64,000 bases of DNA from Neurospora tetraspora (taxonomy: Eukaryota; Ascomycota; Sordariomycetes; Sordariales; Sordariaceae), in assembly GCF_033439725.1 (NCBI RefSeq), contig NW_026944383.1:4836001-4900000 (forward strand), written 5' to 3'. The notes under the pieces are model-generated. The model was given only the letters and a program-made list of their open reading frames with translations, did no database searches and was not told where the DNA came from. The first letter of the stretch is position 1, and each line of letters starts with the position of its first letter. This document shows, in pieces, positions 24,188 through 37,640 of this stretch. The translations under genes and the position numbers were made by a program.

Positions 24188-26561
24188 GAATGGCAAGTCG
24201 AACTGTACGTTCTCTTGTATGTAGCAGGGCAGGATGACCCGTCAGGAAGTGTTGTTCCTTTGAAGACGAGAGACCGTGAAGAGGTGTGGTGTTTGACTAT
24301 CTGCTGCTGAGTGGTCAGACAACGAATACAAATAGTTCGACCTTGAGAGGGAACACGGACAGACAGGACAAGACAGGATAGAGCAGAACAAGAAAGGAGC
24401 CTCGCAACTAAAACAAGGCCTTGATTGCGACTTATAAGAAGTAACCCGGAAAGTGCAGAGGGTAGCACAACTAGAGGAGCGAGCGGGTCTGATGACAGGG
24501 CTGAGAGGGAACCGGGTCTATGTCAAGTTGACCTGTCTGATGGAATCATGAATGGCTGGACAACAGATGGAAGTCGAAAGCTGAGCAGTTAAGTACTGCA
24601 CCTGCTTTGTACCCTACCGACCAATGGGCGGTATGTGACCGTAGGGTTGACAAGGTATGTCCCGAGTGATGAGGGCAGGCTGGCCACCGAGAATCATGGT
24701 CCAAACATACGGATCGTTGGGAACCCTTCAACCATGGGTAGGTAACATAGTCGCAAAAGAGCCACTTGGTCCATCCTCAGGCTAGCGCTGCTGTGTTATG
24801 TATGGCAGGGCAAGGCAGGGAAAGGTAGGGTCGGGGATCCCAGGTCCCAGACCCGGGTAGGTGGACAGAGGGGGGATGGCCTGCAGTGGTCTCGGATAAA
24901 GACGAGAAAAAATGGGTCAGGGGTTACAAAAACAAAACAATGGAGAGATTGGAAGGGCATGAGGGGACGGACACGTGCGAGGGCCAAGGAGACGACAAAA
25001 GTGACTGGATCGGGACCGACAGAACGAGAAAAGCACACTTACTTGTCCTGGGGTGCTAATTAGTGAGATGAGAAGAGAGATGAGGCCGCCTGAAGTGTTG
25101 AGAGGGAGAGCAAAAAAGAAGAGAAGGGGGGACGTGCGGTTGGCGGCAGAGCAAAGATGACGGCCGAGGTATGATGAGGTAGTTAAATGATGCAGGATAA
25201 GCCAACGGACAGGCTGAGTTTGGATGGCAATTTGAGATTTCCAGTTTTTTGGCTGAGGTGCTTTTGTCGCTTGATGCGCTGCCCTGCGTTCTGCGTTGGG
25301 GACAGAATTGGCGGTTGAGGTGTAATGCAATGTATATGTAGAGGTACGTGCAGGGCCAAATTACACAGTACATGCGCGGTACCGTGACAGGCCGTACGCG
25401 ACCGAACCGTAAGTAACTGTAACGTATGTACACGCTCAGTACATCAAACACGCCGTTAGGGCCCAGGGCGTCTCTTGGGTCTTTGGGGTTCGCCAGGCGT
25501 GCCAGGTAAAGTAGGGAGCCAACGGCTCTTGGACCCAAGAAAAAGAAAGGAGCAAAACGCAGACAGGGGAAAAGAGGCGCCTGCTGAGACCGTTGTTGGC
25601 CGCGTCGTCGACTTCGATGTCGCAACGATCCTATGCAGGTCTGACAGGGGCCTCTCGTTTTTCTGGCTTTCTAGCGCAAGCCAGCAGCGGCAGCGTAGCG
25701 TTGACGGGCGCCAGAATTTGTATCGTGTCGTGGTACGTAGCCACGGTAGGGTGGCTAGAAATCCAAAACCGAGCGGAGCTCCCGCGGAGGCGTGGACCTC
25801 TCTGCTTTTTAAAGGGTGGACCTAGAGGTATGGTTCGCAGCGTTGCCGGACCCTATGATGATCACCTCTTCTCCATTGACCATGAACTTCAAAAGTCAAG
25901 CTTCACAAAGGCAACCACGCCATGCCAAGGCCTCCCGCCTAGGTCGAACAACCGACAGCAAAACGAAACAGCCAACAGCGCAATGGTTTTCGGGTAGCTT
26001 TGCCGGTCGCCTATCTTCTGACCCGGTGCGCCGCGGAGCAAATCTGAGAAGAAAAAGAGTCTTTGTTGCTCAGATGTTATCCAAAGCACTCATTGACCTT
26101 GTTGGGCGATGACGAGTGTATATTCGGCACTGGCGTACAGTAGCTGAAGTGGATGGTCGGTTGGGGCCGATGCGCTGGCACGCTCTCGGTCCTCGGAGCT
26201 CTCTCCTGTCGACAATACGGACGTCTCATAGGCCAGCGGGCGGGGAGCGAAGGGATCAAGGTCGTTGGGAGACAGCATGGAACATGATCGAGGATCTTGG
26301 TCGCCAACCCCAGATGCCTTGTGAAGACGACGACGGCACCGTGCCGACCGCGCGAGCTAAGGGAAAGCCTTCCGAGGAGAAGTGCGGTAGCTCTTGGAGG
26401 ATGCCGGCTAGCCTCGCAAGCTATCACTTTGGTCGAGTGGTTGGGAATTGGGGGACAGGGCTTGTCCGTCGTTGGTCGGTGGCCGCCCTGGTCGGTGGCC
26501 TGGCGCCGGCGGGCTAGGACGGCAATGGCCCAGCGAGTGCGTGCCCGTATTTTCGGGGGGT

Positions 26562-26588
26562 GATGTGGGCGATGTGGGCGATGTGGGA
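26562..26588. repeat. Three tandem 9-bp units
   Basis: GATGTGGGC occurs twice, then GATGTGGGA, head to tail. Non-coding context. Function unknown. Confidence 0.85.
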
Positions 26589-29500
26589 CGGGAGAGATGG
26601 GCCTCCGAAATGGGCCACGGTGATGGGGACGCTTGGGACGACGTTTGGGACGCTGCGAGACACCCGGCTTGATGCTTTCCAGGAAGGGAAGAAGAAGAAA
26701 CGTTACGACGGTGTGGGGTTGTGGATTCCCTTCGTTAAATGTAAAAATCCTCGTCCTAGCACGTACCCGGCCGCACCCTTACCCTTTCTCCCACGAGAGC
26801 CAGAATGGGGAGGCACGATACGACGGTAATTGGATATCATAATATCTTTGTTCCTTATTAAAGATGTTAATGCAATTCAGCACGCTGCAGGAGTGTGCAG
26901 CAGAGACAGACACTGGTGTGCATCAGAGTGCAGAAGAAAGTCAGCCAAGAAGCACGATACATATTTTCTATTGATTCGGCAGTAACAGTTCCCATCGGAC
27001 GACAACCAAACATTAAACTCGGGGGGCATGTGCGTGTGAGGTGGCATTCATTGGAGTGTTGGACAGTGCGTTAGGAAATTGGAATGAGTGCAACTTGATG
27101 TCGGAGTCTTCGCTCCTCCCTTCTACGGTAGCAAGGTCGTTTCCATTTGCTCGCCGAAAAAGGAACACGACAGAAGCTGACACGGCACCTCACATTGTTT
27201 GAATAGGTTGGAGATGGTCCCGGCACTCTGGGCTGGACGCCCTCATTTCCCGTCTGTCATGTACTTGGCTTATTAGCTGTCGTGGTGTGATGCTCGCTGA
27301 TATATACATACCTTAGGATGTCGTGTACGAGTGATGCACTGTAATGACGGGGTGCCTAGGGGATCTTGTGGCGGCAGGACTCGGGTAAGGTAACGTAGCG
27401 TATCAGCGGTACATGTTTTGTTACCCACCCTATTCGTTAGCTCCCGCTCGACTCCTTGCCCCCTGCTCCCGTCCACCCTCTCGCCAGGGCCGGTTCAGGG
27501 GGTGCCTGCCCAGTGAGATGCCAGTGCCATTGCCAGATGCAATGTCGTTCCGACTCCGAAGGCAGGAGCGCTCAGGCCAAAACAAATTCAAGCAGCAACG
27601 AAATGTTTCCTGATTCCGCCAATGTCCCGTCGCGTCAAAGGCAGTTGCCCAGGGGAAGGAGTCATGGGCTTTTCTGTACAGCCGGGCAGTCACCGACAGG
27701 AATCGAGTTTCATCAATCCCGCGGCCGTCGGTTGGAGAAATCGAGCACTCCAACTTGTTCGCTTCTTCACCCCGTCTTCTTTTGACCACGGTGCCGCTAG
27801 AGGTGCAGTGCTGGCTACGGTACTATCAATCATTTCATTTTCCTTGGCCATTGGAAATTAATCACGCTTTCATTTCGACCAACCAACGGCGTCCAATTCC
27901 AGCAAATATAGCGTCCTGCACGACCAACAAAATCTCGCACCCACAACAAATCCGCGAGCGACTTCAAATCTGACTGGCCTCTTATCCGCGTGTCGCGTGT
28001 CGCTGGAGACTATCGGGATCGCCAAGTATCATTAACGCCGTCCTATCCTATCGCGTCTCGCCGCATCCAACAAGTGACCGTTCAGCTGGGTATCGGTAGC
28101 CTCCGGTGTCCGCATTTTCCCCTTTACAGCGCTGTAGCATGGAGGCTCTCTGATTTCCGACTCATCGTCCGCATCACTGGTATGGATCCATCCATTGCCT
28201 TGCTGACTGTGCCGGATCTCGCAACTCCTTCGAGTACACTTCGAGCCTTTCGAGCCCTTCAAGCCCTTCAAACCGCCAACTTCCAAAGACCTCTGCTTAG
28301 TACACAGTTTTTTGCGCTTCCGGTGGCTGGGGAAGTCCGACATCAGTGATCCAACTGCATCCCAATCACCATGGCCAGCAGCTCCATTCTCAAAGACAAC
28401 ACAACATGCTTTGTCTCCCACATCGGCAACCCACCATCACATTTCACCCACCCGGTTTGGCAAGCCAACGGACATTGACCAACGCTAACGAAACGCAAAA
28501 AGAAATACGTACTGGACGCCCTTGCGCCCCTAATAACCGCATGGCACTGCACGACGGTGCAGCGAACTTTTGAGCAATATCACCCTGGGTGATGGGTGGT
28601 TGTGCTGCTTGCGGTGGCGTTAGGTAACCCTACAGATTCAGCACATGGGCCCTTGCAAGGAGCTAACTCAGGCAAGCCAGTTCCAAACTGTCGGGTCCGA
28701 GTATCACACGCGGGCGCGCACACACGCCCCTCAGATTGAGCTGAACCTTTTCAGATAAGCACGGACAAGACGCCATACCATGAAGAGCATACACATCAGC
28801 CCCGGCCATTATAAGAACCATTAAGCGGATTTCTTGTCCAAAGAGGAAGGGGAATGCCGCCAACGTGCAGCGTTGCATCCTTCTCGCCTCGTTTTCCTGC
28901 CTTTCTTCAAAGGACTTTGAGCCAGCTCACGCACCTGACCCCCGTCCCGGGGACTCTACGACTCGTGGATCCATACTCGATCCCTACAAACCGATTCCTA
29001 CCAGGCAGGCCGGTGAAGAGCGGTCGTCTGGGCACCGTGTCACCGTCAAGTCCCATGATCAACCAGTGACTCGTCCCCTTGCACAACAGCGAAGCGACAG
29101 TCTCAGTATTGCTTCCCTGTCTTCCGCTCTTGGGGTTACGACTAGATGGGAAACACCTCCCTCGCGCGTAGCGGGGTTTCATCACTTTCGCTTCAGTTCG
29201 TTTGCCCTCGGTTACTCTAAGCATGTTGAGACCTGCAAAGACATTCACACAGAGGCGGACGACCACAGTCCTGGGATTGACATGTGAATCCTTCGAACCC
29301 AAGCGAGCACAAGGGCAAGACAGCGGACTTTGACAAAGGGTACGTCCGAATGCTGGCTGATTCCAGCCCATGATGTTTGACGTGATGGGGTTTGGTAAGA
29401 CGGCTTGGGGTTCCTGGATCCCCGCATGCGAGGTCTTTCTCAACAGCACACCTCTCTCTCTCCCCATGTCGGACTCTCGTTTCACGTAGACCATGGAAGG

Positions 29501-32500
29501 TACGGGTACAGATGGGCAGGGGGCATGGAAGCGAGACAGAAAGAAGGACAAGTACCGGCTACTTTGTTGCCTGTTCTCTGTTAGTGCTCGCCCACGGGCT
29601 CAAACAGAATACGATTGGCCCAGACTGTCCATCCGGACCCACATGAACCACACGCAAGCGCAGCACCCCCCCCTGAGAGGTCTCAGCTTGTGATTCGCTT
29701 CCAGTCTGTCGGGTTCGGGTCGCCCCCACCGGTGACCGGAGTGGTCGTCTCATTGGAACTGGTTCCAAAGTGGAAGTTGGCAGTCGACTGGGGCGACTGG
29801 GGCGCACAATGGGCCCCAACAAGGCCAACAAAGAATCAAGACATCCTTGGTGGTTTCAGAAACAGGCATCGCGATCCTTAGGGGTGCCCTTGTCCCGACA
29901 AGCTCAAGCCTGGGGAGGCCGTTGTCGTCTCCGTCTGTGCGGAGACCTACGATGATAACCATGAGGAGGTAGGTACTGTAGTAGGTACTTGGGTACTGTC
30001 CAGGTGAATGGTTGAAATGGCTCTGTACACTGCGGGCATGTTCCTTCTGCCGGTGAGTTGCAATTTCTCCGCAAATTGTTCGTTTCGCCGACCTGTCTCG
30101 GCGAAGTGGAAGCATGGACACCGACCTCATCGGTCACAGATACCACCAGCCTTGCTGATACCTCATCTCAAAGCTTCCTAGTATCGTGGTGAAGGATCTT
30201 GGGAACCGACTAGCCCGCAAGCATACGGATACGGGCACAGCCCGCTTAACTATCGCGTCACCAGATTCAGCCTCGCTCACAGAAACGTCTCCACCCCCAG
30301 ACATCAGTGTTGGGATGGGATCATACAGCAACTAGATCGGCCTACTTGCTGTTGGGTTTGACCGCCCTTTCCCCAGTCCATAGTTACGAGCTCCGGATGC
30401 GGGCGACTTGGTGGTTCGGACTTGGTTCCAGAGGCCCCTTTCCGCAGATCCCACCAACCGCTGACTCGCAAAAGACCTTCAAGCCTTCCTTGAGTGCATC
30501 GCATTCGGCGCCTCGACATGAGTGTTCCAGAAACATTGGGCTCTTTGCCTTTCCGGGCGTCGGCATGACCTTTCCGGGAATTGATGGATCACTTTACTGC
30601 TTTGGTCAATGCCAAGGAGGCGCCGACTGGACAACTCTGGGTGTGTCAGTGAGTCCCTCGCAGCAGCCGAGGTCGGATCCACTTGCTGTCTCTTAACTTC
30701 ATGATCAACAGTCGTTCGGGAATCAAATAACAGCAATTTAACCCAGCTTGGATCTTGCAGAGATGCCCGATTTGGACGGCTCGCGCTGTCTGGTTGGTCC
30801 AAGCTAGCCAGTACACCATCTGAGAGGCTGACAGCGGGTGGGTAGGTATCAGAACCAATGCTAGCTTCACCCATCTGTACTAGCTCGGAGTGAGTGTTGA
30901 TTTCTGCGTTTCTTTATCTCGGTCAATACCTTTCACGACAATCGGTCACGACATATCTCCCCCATACCACCGAGAAACAGGCAGTGTGCAACCGGTACCG
31001 CTGCGTTCATGTGGAAACCGGGCAATGCCCTGGCGACCAACTCAGCGTTGTGGATCGGTCCAGACTAGGGCGGTATATGGCATCACGAAATTCCCGACTG
31101 ATGAGCTGTATTGAATGCTCAGACGTGGCTCTGTTAAGTTTCTTCTCTACTTCATCATCATAATCACGATCCATGAATGACGATATGGGGTTGATACCGG
31201 TCCATGGTTCCCGACTTGGTGGGACAACTGCAGGCTTGGGGCATGTTGTTGTTCAGTCCATGGCGGGTGCCGTTCTGTCGGGACATTGAGCCTTTCAGGA
31301 ATGGACTGTCGAGTGCAGCAGCCTATCCGGCCGAGTTCACATCCCAAGTGTTTTGTTGGAGACAAGTACCATCATGCGCAGTTCAGTGAGTGGCAAGCGA
31401 GACACAGGGGCAAAGGGGATAGGCTACCACACTGTCGGGACGAACAACTCAGGGGTTCCGGCAAGGTGGGCTGCGACAACGAGTAGGTAGAGGTACCTCT
31501 GGCTACCTCGGCCCTGTGTGATCCAGATGAGTTGTCTGTAAATTTCAAGACGCCACTTTGGTCGTTTCAGATACTCCACCGCCTACGAACCCCCTTACAC
31601 TATGAACAAAAAGCAAGGCTTGGATATTACACAGAGAATACTTGTCTTCACAATGGACGTGTTCGTTGACTACCTACGTAATTCAACTTCTGGCCCCTAG
31701 GCCACGACGCGGGAATGGCTTTTTCATGGTTAGCGCAAGGTCATAACTGGTGTGAACTAGCCACTCTCATCATTTGTCACTTTTTTGACTTCGCCGTTCA
31801 GAGTCCGAGATGCCTTGCATGCATGCTTTAGCATATTTTGACAACACGTGTCGAGTGAGCTTGCTCTTCCAGAAAGAAAACCACGCCATCCAGTTGGAGA
31901 TATTACATGGTTCCTTTGCTGTTCTGTTGTTGTTCCAGGGGCCGAACGGAATCTGACCTATCACTTACATTTCCTTACCTTACCTCGAAAATTCCGTGAC
32001 GCACGCAGGTTTACCTGTACCGAAAGAGACGAAAAACAATGTTCTATGCTTACGAAGCCCGTTTCAGAATCGAGATCCGGACATCGAAGCGCGCAACACA
32101 CCAACAACGCATACTTTAACCTCACAGGAAGAAAACAGGTTTCAGTCCCGAAGCTGCGGATGGAGCAGTCATTGGGGTGTTTCAAATCATCGAGTTGTCA
32201 CGAATGGTTTGCTGCATGCACGAGAACAAAGGGGGACTTTTTATACCTGACATTGACGACCCGTCGGAACAGCCACACGGCAGAATGAACGAACCTCGGG
32301 GGTCCTACTAGTCAAACTCAAAGGGAACGATCTGTCCAATTGGATCTTCCCCGGCCTGGTCTGGCTGGATAACTAACTCAACCGTTAAACACCGCCATCC
32401 GTCGTCCACTTTCCGATTCCAAACACTGTTTCCCTTTATGCAAGATACGTTTGCTTTGCTTTCAAATCTCGAAGTCGATATCCCCCTTCCCTGCCTTACC

Positions 32501-33306
32501 TGCCTTTCTTACCTTCCCTAAAATGTCAATATTCTGATGTCTCCGTTTTGATCGTTCCTTCCTTCCTTCCTTCCTTATTTGAGCTTCTTCCACTCACAGA
32601 GAGAAAGACATCAGCTTTCCCAAAAACGGACTACTGGCGGCGCAAGATACGGCGCGATATGTTGTGTAACCCGAGAATTGATTGGAGCCTAGATCTAGAG
32701 GTCCGTGCCTGAGTGCTCTTGTCCCTTGGGCTTCGCTGCGAGACAGACCGGTGGCAGTCTAGACCCGACCGACGACACCAAGCGAAAGTCAGAGCCTCGG
32801 TTCCGGACTGTCGGTTCCGGACTGCGGTGTCAGGGTTGGGGTCGAGCCGGGGTCGAGCCGGGGTCGATCGACTGTGATAGCGATCGCCGGAGGAGGTTCC
32901 AAGTTTTGTCAGCAAGATTAGGTTGGTAGGTGTAGGTACTAAGGTAAGGTAGGTGAGGAGGTACTGAAGGGCCGATGGTTTTCGGTAATATAATGGACAT
33001 GGTAATTGTGATGGTGCATGATGCCTACACTTCGCTTGGATCAGAGGTTTGTGATCATCTACTAGTCTAGAGTGTAGACAGACAGGCCCAAAACAACGGT
33101 AGGACTGGGCAAGTACTACTAATACCGACAGATTCGTAAGGTACCTAGCTAGGCCAAGTAAGGTAGGTACTATAGAATACTATATGATATTCAGGTACCC
33201 GACTCGTTTGCGTTGGACAGCATCTACATCCACATCACATCGAAATCCACATTTCACAGATCATTACCTACCTCTAGGCTGGTAATAAGCCAGCCCTTCG
33301 GCTGGT

Positions 33307-33383
33307 CACATAGGCGATCCGGTAGGTTACATATGCTATCATATGTGTATGACAGTTCACATAGGCCACATTGGTCACATAGG
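33307..33383. repeat. Cluster of CACATAGG motifs
   Basis: CACATAGG starts at 33307, 33358 and 33376, with the variant CACATTGG at 33367. Between them is an ACATATG/CATATGT inverted pair. The cluster sits about 550 bp downstream of the stop of the minus-strand permease, or far upstream of lae-1. Confidence 0.7.
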
Positions 33384-33920
33384 TTACTACAGATGGGTGG
33401 GTGCTCCCCGGTCTTACCTCTGATCTCAAGGATTCAAGGGTAACTGCGTAGTCTGTTTTGAGTTATGCGAGATTGGGCGCATAGAGGTACTACCGGTGTA
33501 TGTGCCTATGCGTAGGACGGGAAATTGTTTGCTAGATCTAGAGTAGGGAGTTTGTTGGTGTTTGGAGCACTGGGTTTAGAAGAAGGTTTTGGGATTTGTG
33601 AGGTGTTGGGGAGATGTTGTGGGAATGATCGAGATTGATTATGTAGTCATATATGGGAAATGAGGTAGAAGGGGGAGATATGAAGGGCGTGGAAGGGGGA
33701 GATGCCCCTGTGAAGTGCACTTGGTATAGCTCTCTTATGGTTTACCTCTACCCGGACGTCAATATGTCTGAGGCCATGATGCATTGAGGCTGGTCCTTCG
33801 AATATTACATCATCTAACCAAGCTATTCCTCTCAAACTAACCAGTCCCATTTGTCAATCCCAGAGCCAACGCCAAATGACAGCCCTCAATGACTCTCTCC
33901 CACTCTACGGAAGTATCATC

Positions 33921-36024
33921 TCACCACCCTCCTTCTCCTTCTTTCTCTTCTCCCCCACCCATCCTTTCCATACCTCTCCCTTCACGCCCAACAGGCACCT
34001 CAACCCCCTCACTCACTTGCACTTTCTCTCCCGTGGCATTATCACCATGGATATATAGCCCCATAACCTTCGGCCCCGGATAGATTCTCCTAGCATGCAC
34101 CACCCACCACACCGCCGTGAGCGCCACCACCCCAGCCAAAATCACACTATTATAATTCATCGACTCCGTCGTGGTCGGGTACACATATGGGAAACAAAAG
34201 AGGATGTTGAACAGCACGATGAACAGTACTGCTAGGATGTTGATTGGCATTCCAAATTTGCCCAAACTAAATGAGCCGGGGGCGGAGGGGAGATACCGGC
34301 GCCGGGTGAGAATGTTGGCGGCAAATGGGATGGCGTACGAGGTGGTGGTTAGGATGAGGAAGGAGCCGGTTAGGTTGATGAAGGCGGTATGGGAGCCGAG
34401 GGGGATGGCGCCTAGGGCTGTTGTTATTGTTGCTTTTTTTGGGGGGGGGACTTTGTCAGTCTCTGTTTTCGGTTGAAGAATAGGGGATAAGCGTAGAGGT
34501 AGAAGACTTACCGACGAAAAGAGTGGCAGGGACAGGACAGCTAAAACTTTCGTTGACGCGGGAAAAGAGAGGAGATAAAGGGACGGCGTTGTCTCGTGCC
34601 AAAGCCCAGTAGATGCGCGAGTTGGTCAGGACCGTGCCGACGCAGCAGAGGAGTGAGGAGAACAAGATGATGAACAAGAGACCGAAGGTGGCGCCGTGGT
34701 TCGGGGTCCCGTCGGCGTGGGCGGTCGCTTGAGCGTAGATGTTGGCGAGCGGGTAAGTGTTGAAGCCGCCTTGGAGGGCTTCGAGATCGGTGATGGCGTA
34801 GCAGAGGGCGATGGCGAAGCAGAATGCGTCTGACGAAGGAGTTAGTGAAAGCTTAATCAGCGCAAAAGGGGCTTGTGAACGTACAGAGAAATCCCAAGCC
34901 GATTTGCAGCCCAATCGCCTTTGGCAAGTCCTTCTTCGGATGTGGCAACTCCTCAGCCATATGCGTGATAGCATCTGGGGTGCCCACAGTATACGCCCCG
35001 TTCAAAACTCCCAACAGAAACGCCAAACCGTCCGGCCAGCCCGTGAGGTTATTCTCGGTGAAGGATCCCCATACAAAATGATTGCTGGCGTGACGCTTGG
35101 GCATGGCCGATATGACAATGATGGTGACGATACCGCCGACGATGACGAAGAACAAGCCGATGTTCTGGGTGTGCGGAATCACTCGGTTGGCAAAGATCAC
35201 AACTGCCGTGGAAAGCCAGAGGACAAGCAGGTAGGTGACGTAGACCTGCCATGGCTCGTAGGTGTAAGTGGTCTGGTGGTAGACCGAGTACATGCTGATG
35301 CAGATGTTGGCCGTGATCTGCATCAGGGCGGCTAGGCCGAAGATCCATCCGTAGAAGTTGATCCAGCCGGTGAAGAAGCCGAGGATTCGGCCATATTTGG
35401 GACCGCCGGCTGGAGGTGATGTTAGTATTGACTTCCTGGCCTCTAAGTAGAGATGTTAAGATGTAAACAAGGGGAAGCTTACCGATGGTTGCCCAGTGGT
35501 AAACACCACCAGAAGTTGGAACAGCTGACGCAAGCTACATCGTGAGAAACAATTGTCAGATATCCGTTCTCACATCCCTATTCACGCAGTTCAACACTTG
35601 ATGTTTCCTTGTACACATACCTCAGCCAGTGCGGCCCCAATGAAGCTGTAATAGAAAGCCGCAACGATAAGACCAAATATAAGACCGGACGGGCCACCAT
35701 TAACTACACACACATTACGAATATCAGTTCCCATTCATTGATGTGATAGATGAGCTTTAGCAAAAGAGAGACCGCGTGAGTCCGGTACCTACGAATTGAC
35801 ACCGAAATAGACGACCCGAGAGCTATCCAGGCATTGTCAACGGTGAGTGCAGTCCCAGCCAAGCCCAGGAGGCTGTATTGTCGTTCGAGCTGGTCTTGGT
35901 AGCCGGAAGCATTGACGACGACTCCATTCTCGACTGCGGCAACGATCTCGTCTCGGTCTTCAGGACTTCCCCCGGTCCGCGTACCCCGTTTTTCGTCGAC
36001 CGATGGTTGATGTGAACTGTCCAT
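33921..36024 (-). CDS. APC-superfamily permease (choline/GABA/amino-acid type)
   Basis: Twelve-span plasma-membrane transporter of the amino acid-polyamine-organocation superfamily, close in pattern to yeast Hnm1 and fungal GABA/choline permeases. Six exons: 36024-35793, 35703-35621, 35534-35483, 35409-34885, 34829-34512 and 34432-33921, total 573 aa. The hydrophilic N-terminus ends in QLERQYSLLGLAG. Typical signatures are NGGPSGLIFGLI, SAVPTSGGVYHWATI, GWINFYGW and LPHPKKDLPKAIG. The last intron appears to end in AAG after a poly-A run; an alternative acceptor 18 bp upstream keeps frame and would add six residues. The C-terminus is charged and glycine-rich. The upstream region has tandem TTATCT, suggesting GATA-factor (nitrogen) control. 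The exact substrate cannot be read from sequence. Confidence 0.88.
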
Positions 36025-36474
36025 TTTGTTGGGAAGGTGTGAACAGACCGGCCGGTGTTATGCCAGGTGGAAAAGAGAACGGCTACCAGTTTCCGAAATA
36101 CCGGTAGGGTCTTGCTGCTTTAAGTCCCCAACTCCAAGGGAAGCCACGGAGATATAAATGGCAGTTGAACTCGAAGTGACAAGCGAATGTTTCATCGGTC
36201 CTTCCCCCCAAAAGGGTAAAACAGTCCCTTCATTCACTTACACTACAATCACCACTTCCGGCCATTTACCGGCACTAGTACAGCACCAGTGTCTAGACTC
36301 ATGATGTGGTATGGTATGTATAGCACGACCTTGATATCGAATTCTTCCAATGACGCACAGAGCTTCCTCATCTCTAAATGTTATCTCCCCTCATCGTTCA
36401 GAGACGTAACACCAATTGACAAGACCCGATGATGCACAGAATCTGAACAAATATGGTTACTTCCCCGGGGGTTG

Positions 36475-36486
36475 TTATCTTTATCT
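36475..36486 (-). promoter_or_regulatory. Tandem GATA sites upstream of permease
   Basis: TTATCTTTATCT reads as two adjacent AGATAA sites on the gene's strand, about 455 bp before the ATG. Further single sites are TTATCT at 36381-36386 and GATAAC at 36713-36718. Paired GATA motifs are the known binding pattern of NIT2, the nitrogen regulator; its action here is inferred. Confidence 0.4.
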
Positions 36487-37456
36487 GGAGGCTGCTGCTT
36501 ACCCACGGGTTGAAGATCTATCCCGCTACTGCAGGCGTAAATGCTGATCCGACGAATAAGGTCGGCGAAGCATTGCCCTTGCGCGCTCTCTCCCGTTCAA
36601 TACCCGTGCATCTGTAGTATCCGGGGAGAAACATGGCTGAAGAGCAAGACAAGGGTTGTTGGGACGAGAAACTGATCTGTGAAAGCTGCATTGAGTGGTG
36701 ACAGCCGGACTTGATAACGTGGGGGTGGGCGACGATGAAACCTGGATCTCTTTAACTAACGACCTGCCAAGGCCTAGGAGTACCTAGACCTTAACAGCTT
36801 GTGGCTCCGTTAGGGATGCTATAGCGTACCTCTAAGATAGTAAGGAAGTGCCTTGAGATAGCTAAAAAATGGGGTTTTTGGTATTTCCCAAACCTCATTG
36901 GCTACAAGTCCCTGTCGGTACGAGAAATGGCGCAAAACACAGTTAAAGAGATAGAGGTTGAGGAGTTGGAGTTCCGATTCTCGGCGAGTCGCTGTACGCC
37001 TGATTGCGCGTAAGAAGGACTCGGCGTTTTCAGCCCTACGAGAGCGGCTATCTCTTCCGCGCCACGGTGGTTGAAATTTCGAGGTTATATCAAGTCTGTC
37101 TCACGATTTTTGACCCGTTGTTGTTCTGTCCATTGCAATGTCTGTGGTTGGAGCGAAGTCTCAAGAGCATTGAAGTCCCCAGGCGGCACTGCATGAATGA
37201 AAGATGGAATGGGATGAGGAGAACGCGGGGAGTGCAGCATGCTCCACCTGAAAGGCGTCTGATGTAGCATTGTGGCGATGGCTGATATTGATTGGCATTT
37301 GGCGTACAGATAAGGTATGCGGATGCGGCAAGAGTCTCCCACATGGGTAATGCATAGCACAGTCGTTTGAACGGCTGCTTTGCGTCTGGCTTTAGTAGGG
37401 ATATAAACCGATATTGACCCAGTGAGCCCTATACAGGGTTTCTAATACCCATTGTC

Positions 37457-37527
37457 ATCCTCCCGGATTCGATATGATAACCAACAACCCAGGGTGGACG
37501 ATACTACCAAAGACTTTTGGGCTACGT
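37457..37527 (-). pseudogene. tRNA-like relic A
   Basis: Read on the minus strand it has an A-box-like GTAGCCCAAAAG...TTGGTAG and, about 40 nt on, TCGAATCCGGGAGG, resembling a T-arm and acceptor end. The stems do not pair properly, so a working tRNA is unlikely. It may be a decayed tRNA or chance similarity. Confidence 0.22.
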
Positions 37528-37640
37528 TTTCCCGTAAGATGTCTCTCGTCGTCCATCGGAAACAGAACCAGGCTCGCGGGTTTCTTCACGACCTCGCCTT
37601 TGGGCTGGGTTGGTTGGGTAGTCAACTGAATATCAGTCAA

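Larger units (their letters stand above)
24188..33920. other. Long gene-poor tract upstream of lae-1
   Basis: Nearly 10 kb in which no frame combines length, C-ending codon bias, splice signals and a domain. Open frames of 130-215 codons (26116-26517 +, 28865-29287 + with 28907-29551 antisense, 29750-30130 -) occur on both strands at once, as expected by chance in GC-rich DNA. Minor repeats are GATGTGGGC three times in tandem at 26562-26588, CCTT runs near 32560, and CACATAGG repeats at 33307-33383. It may hold the lae-1 leader and enhancer-like sequence or untranslated RNAs, but no such gene can be named from sequence. Confidence 0.5.

Noticed and set aside
26116-26517. 133-codon plus-strand frame in the lae-1 upstream region
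   Set aside because: Biased Arg/Trp/Gly composition typical of random GC-rich DNA, with no supporting features.
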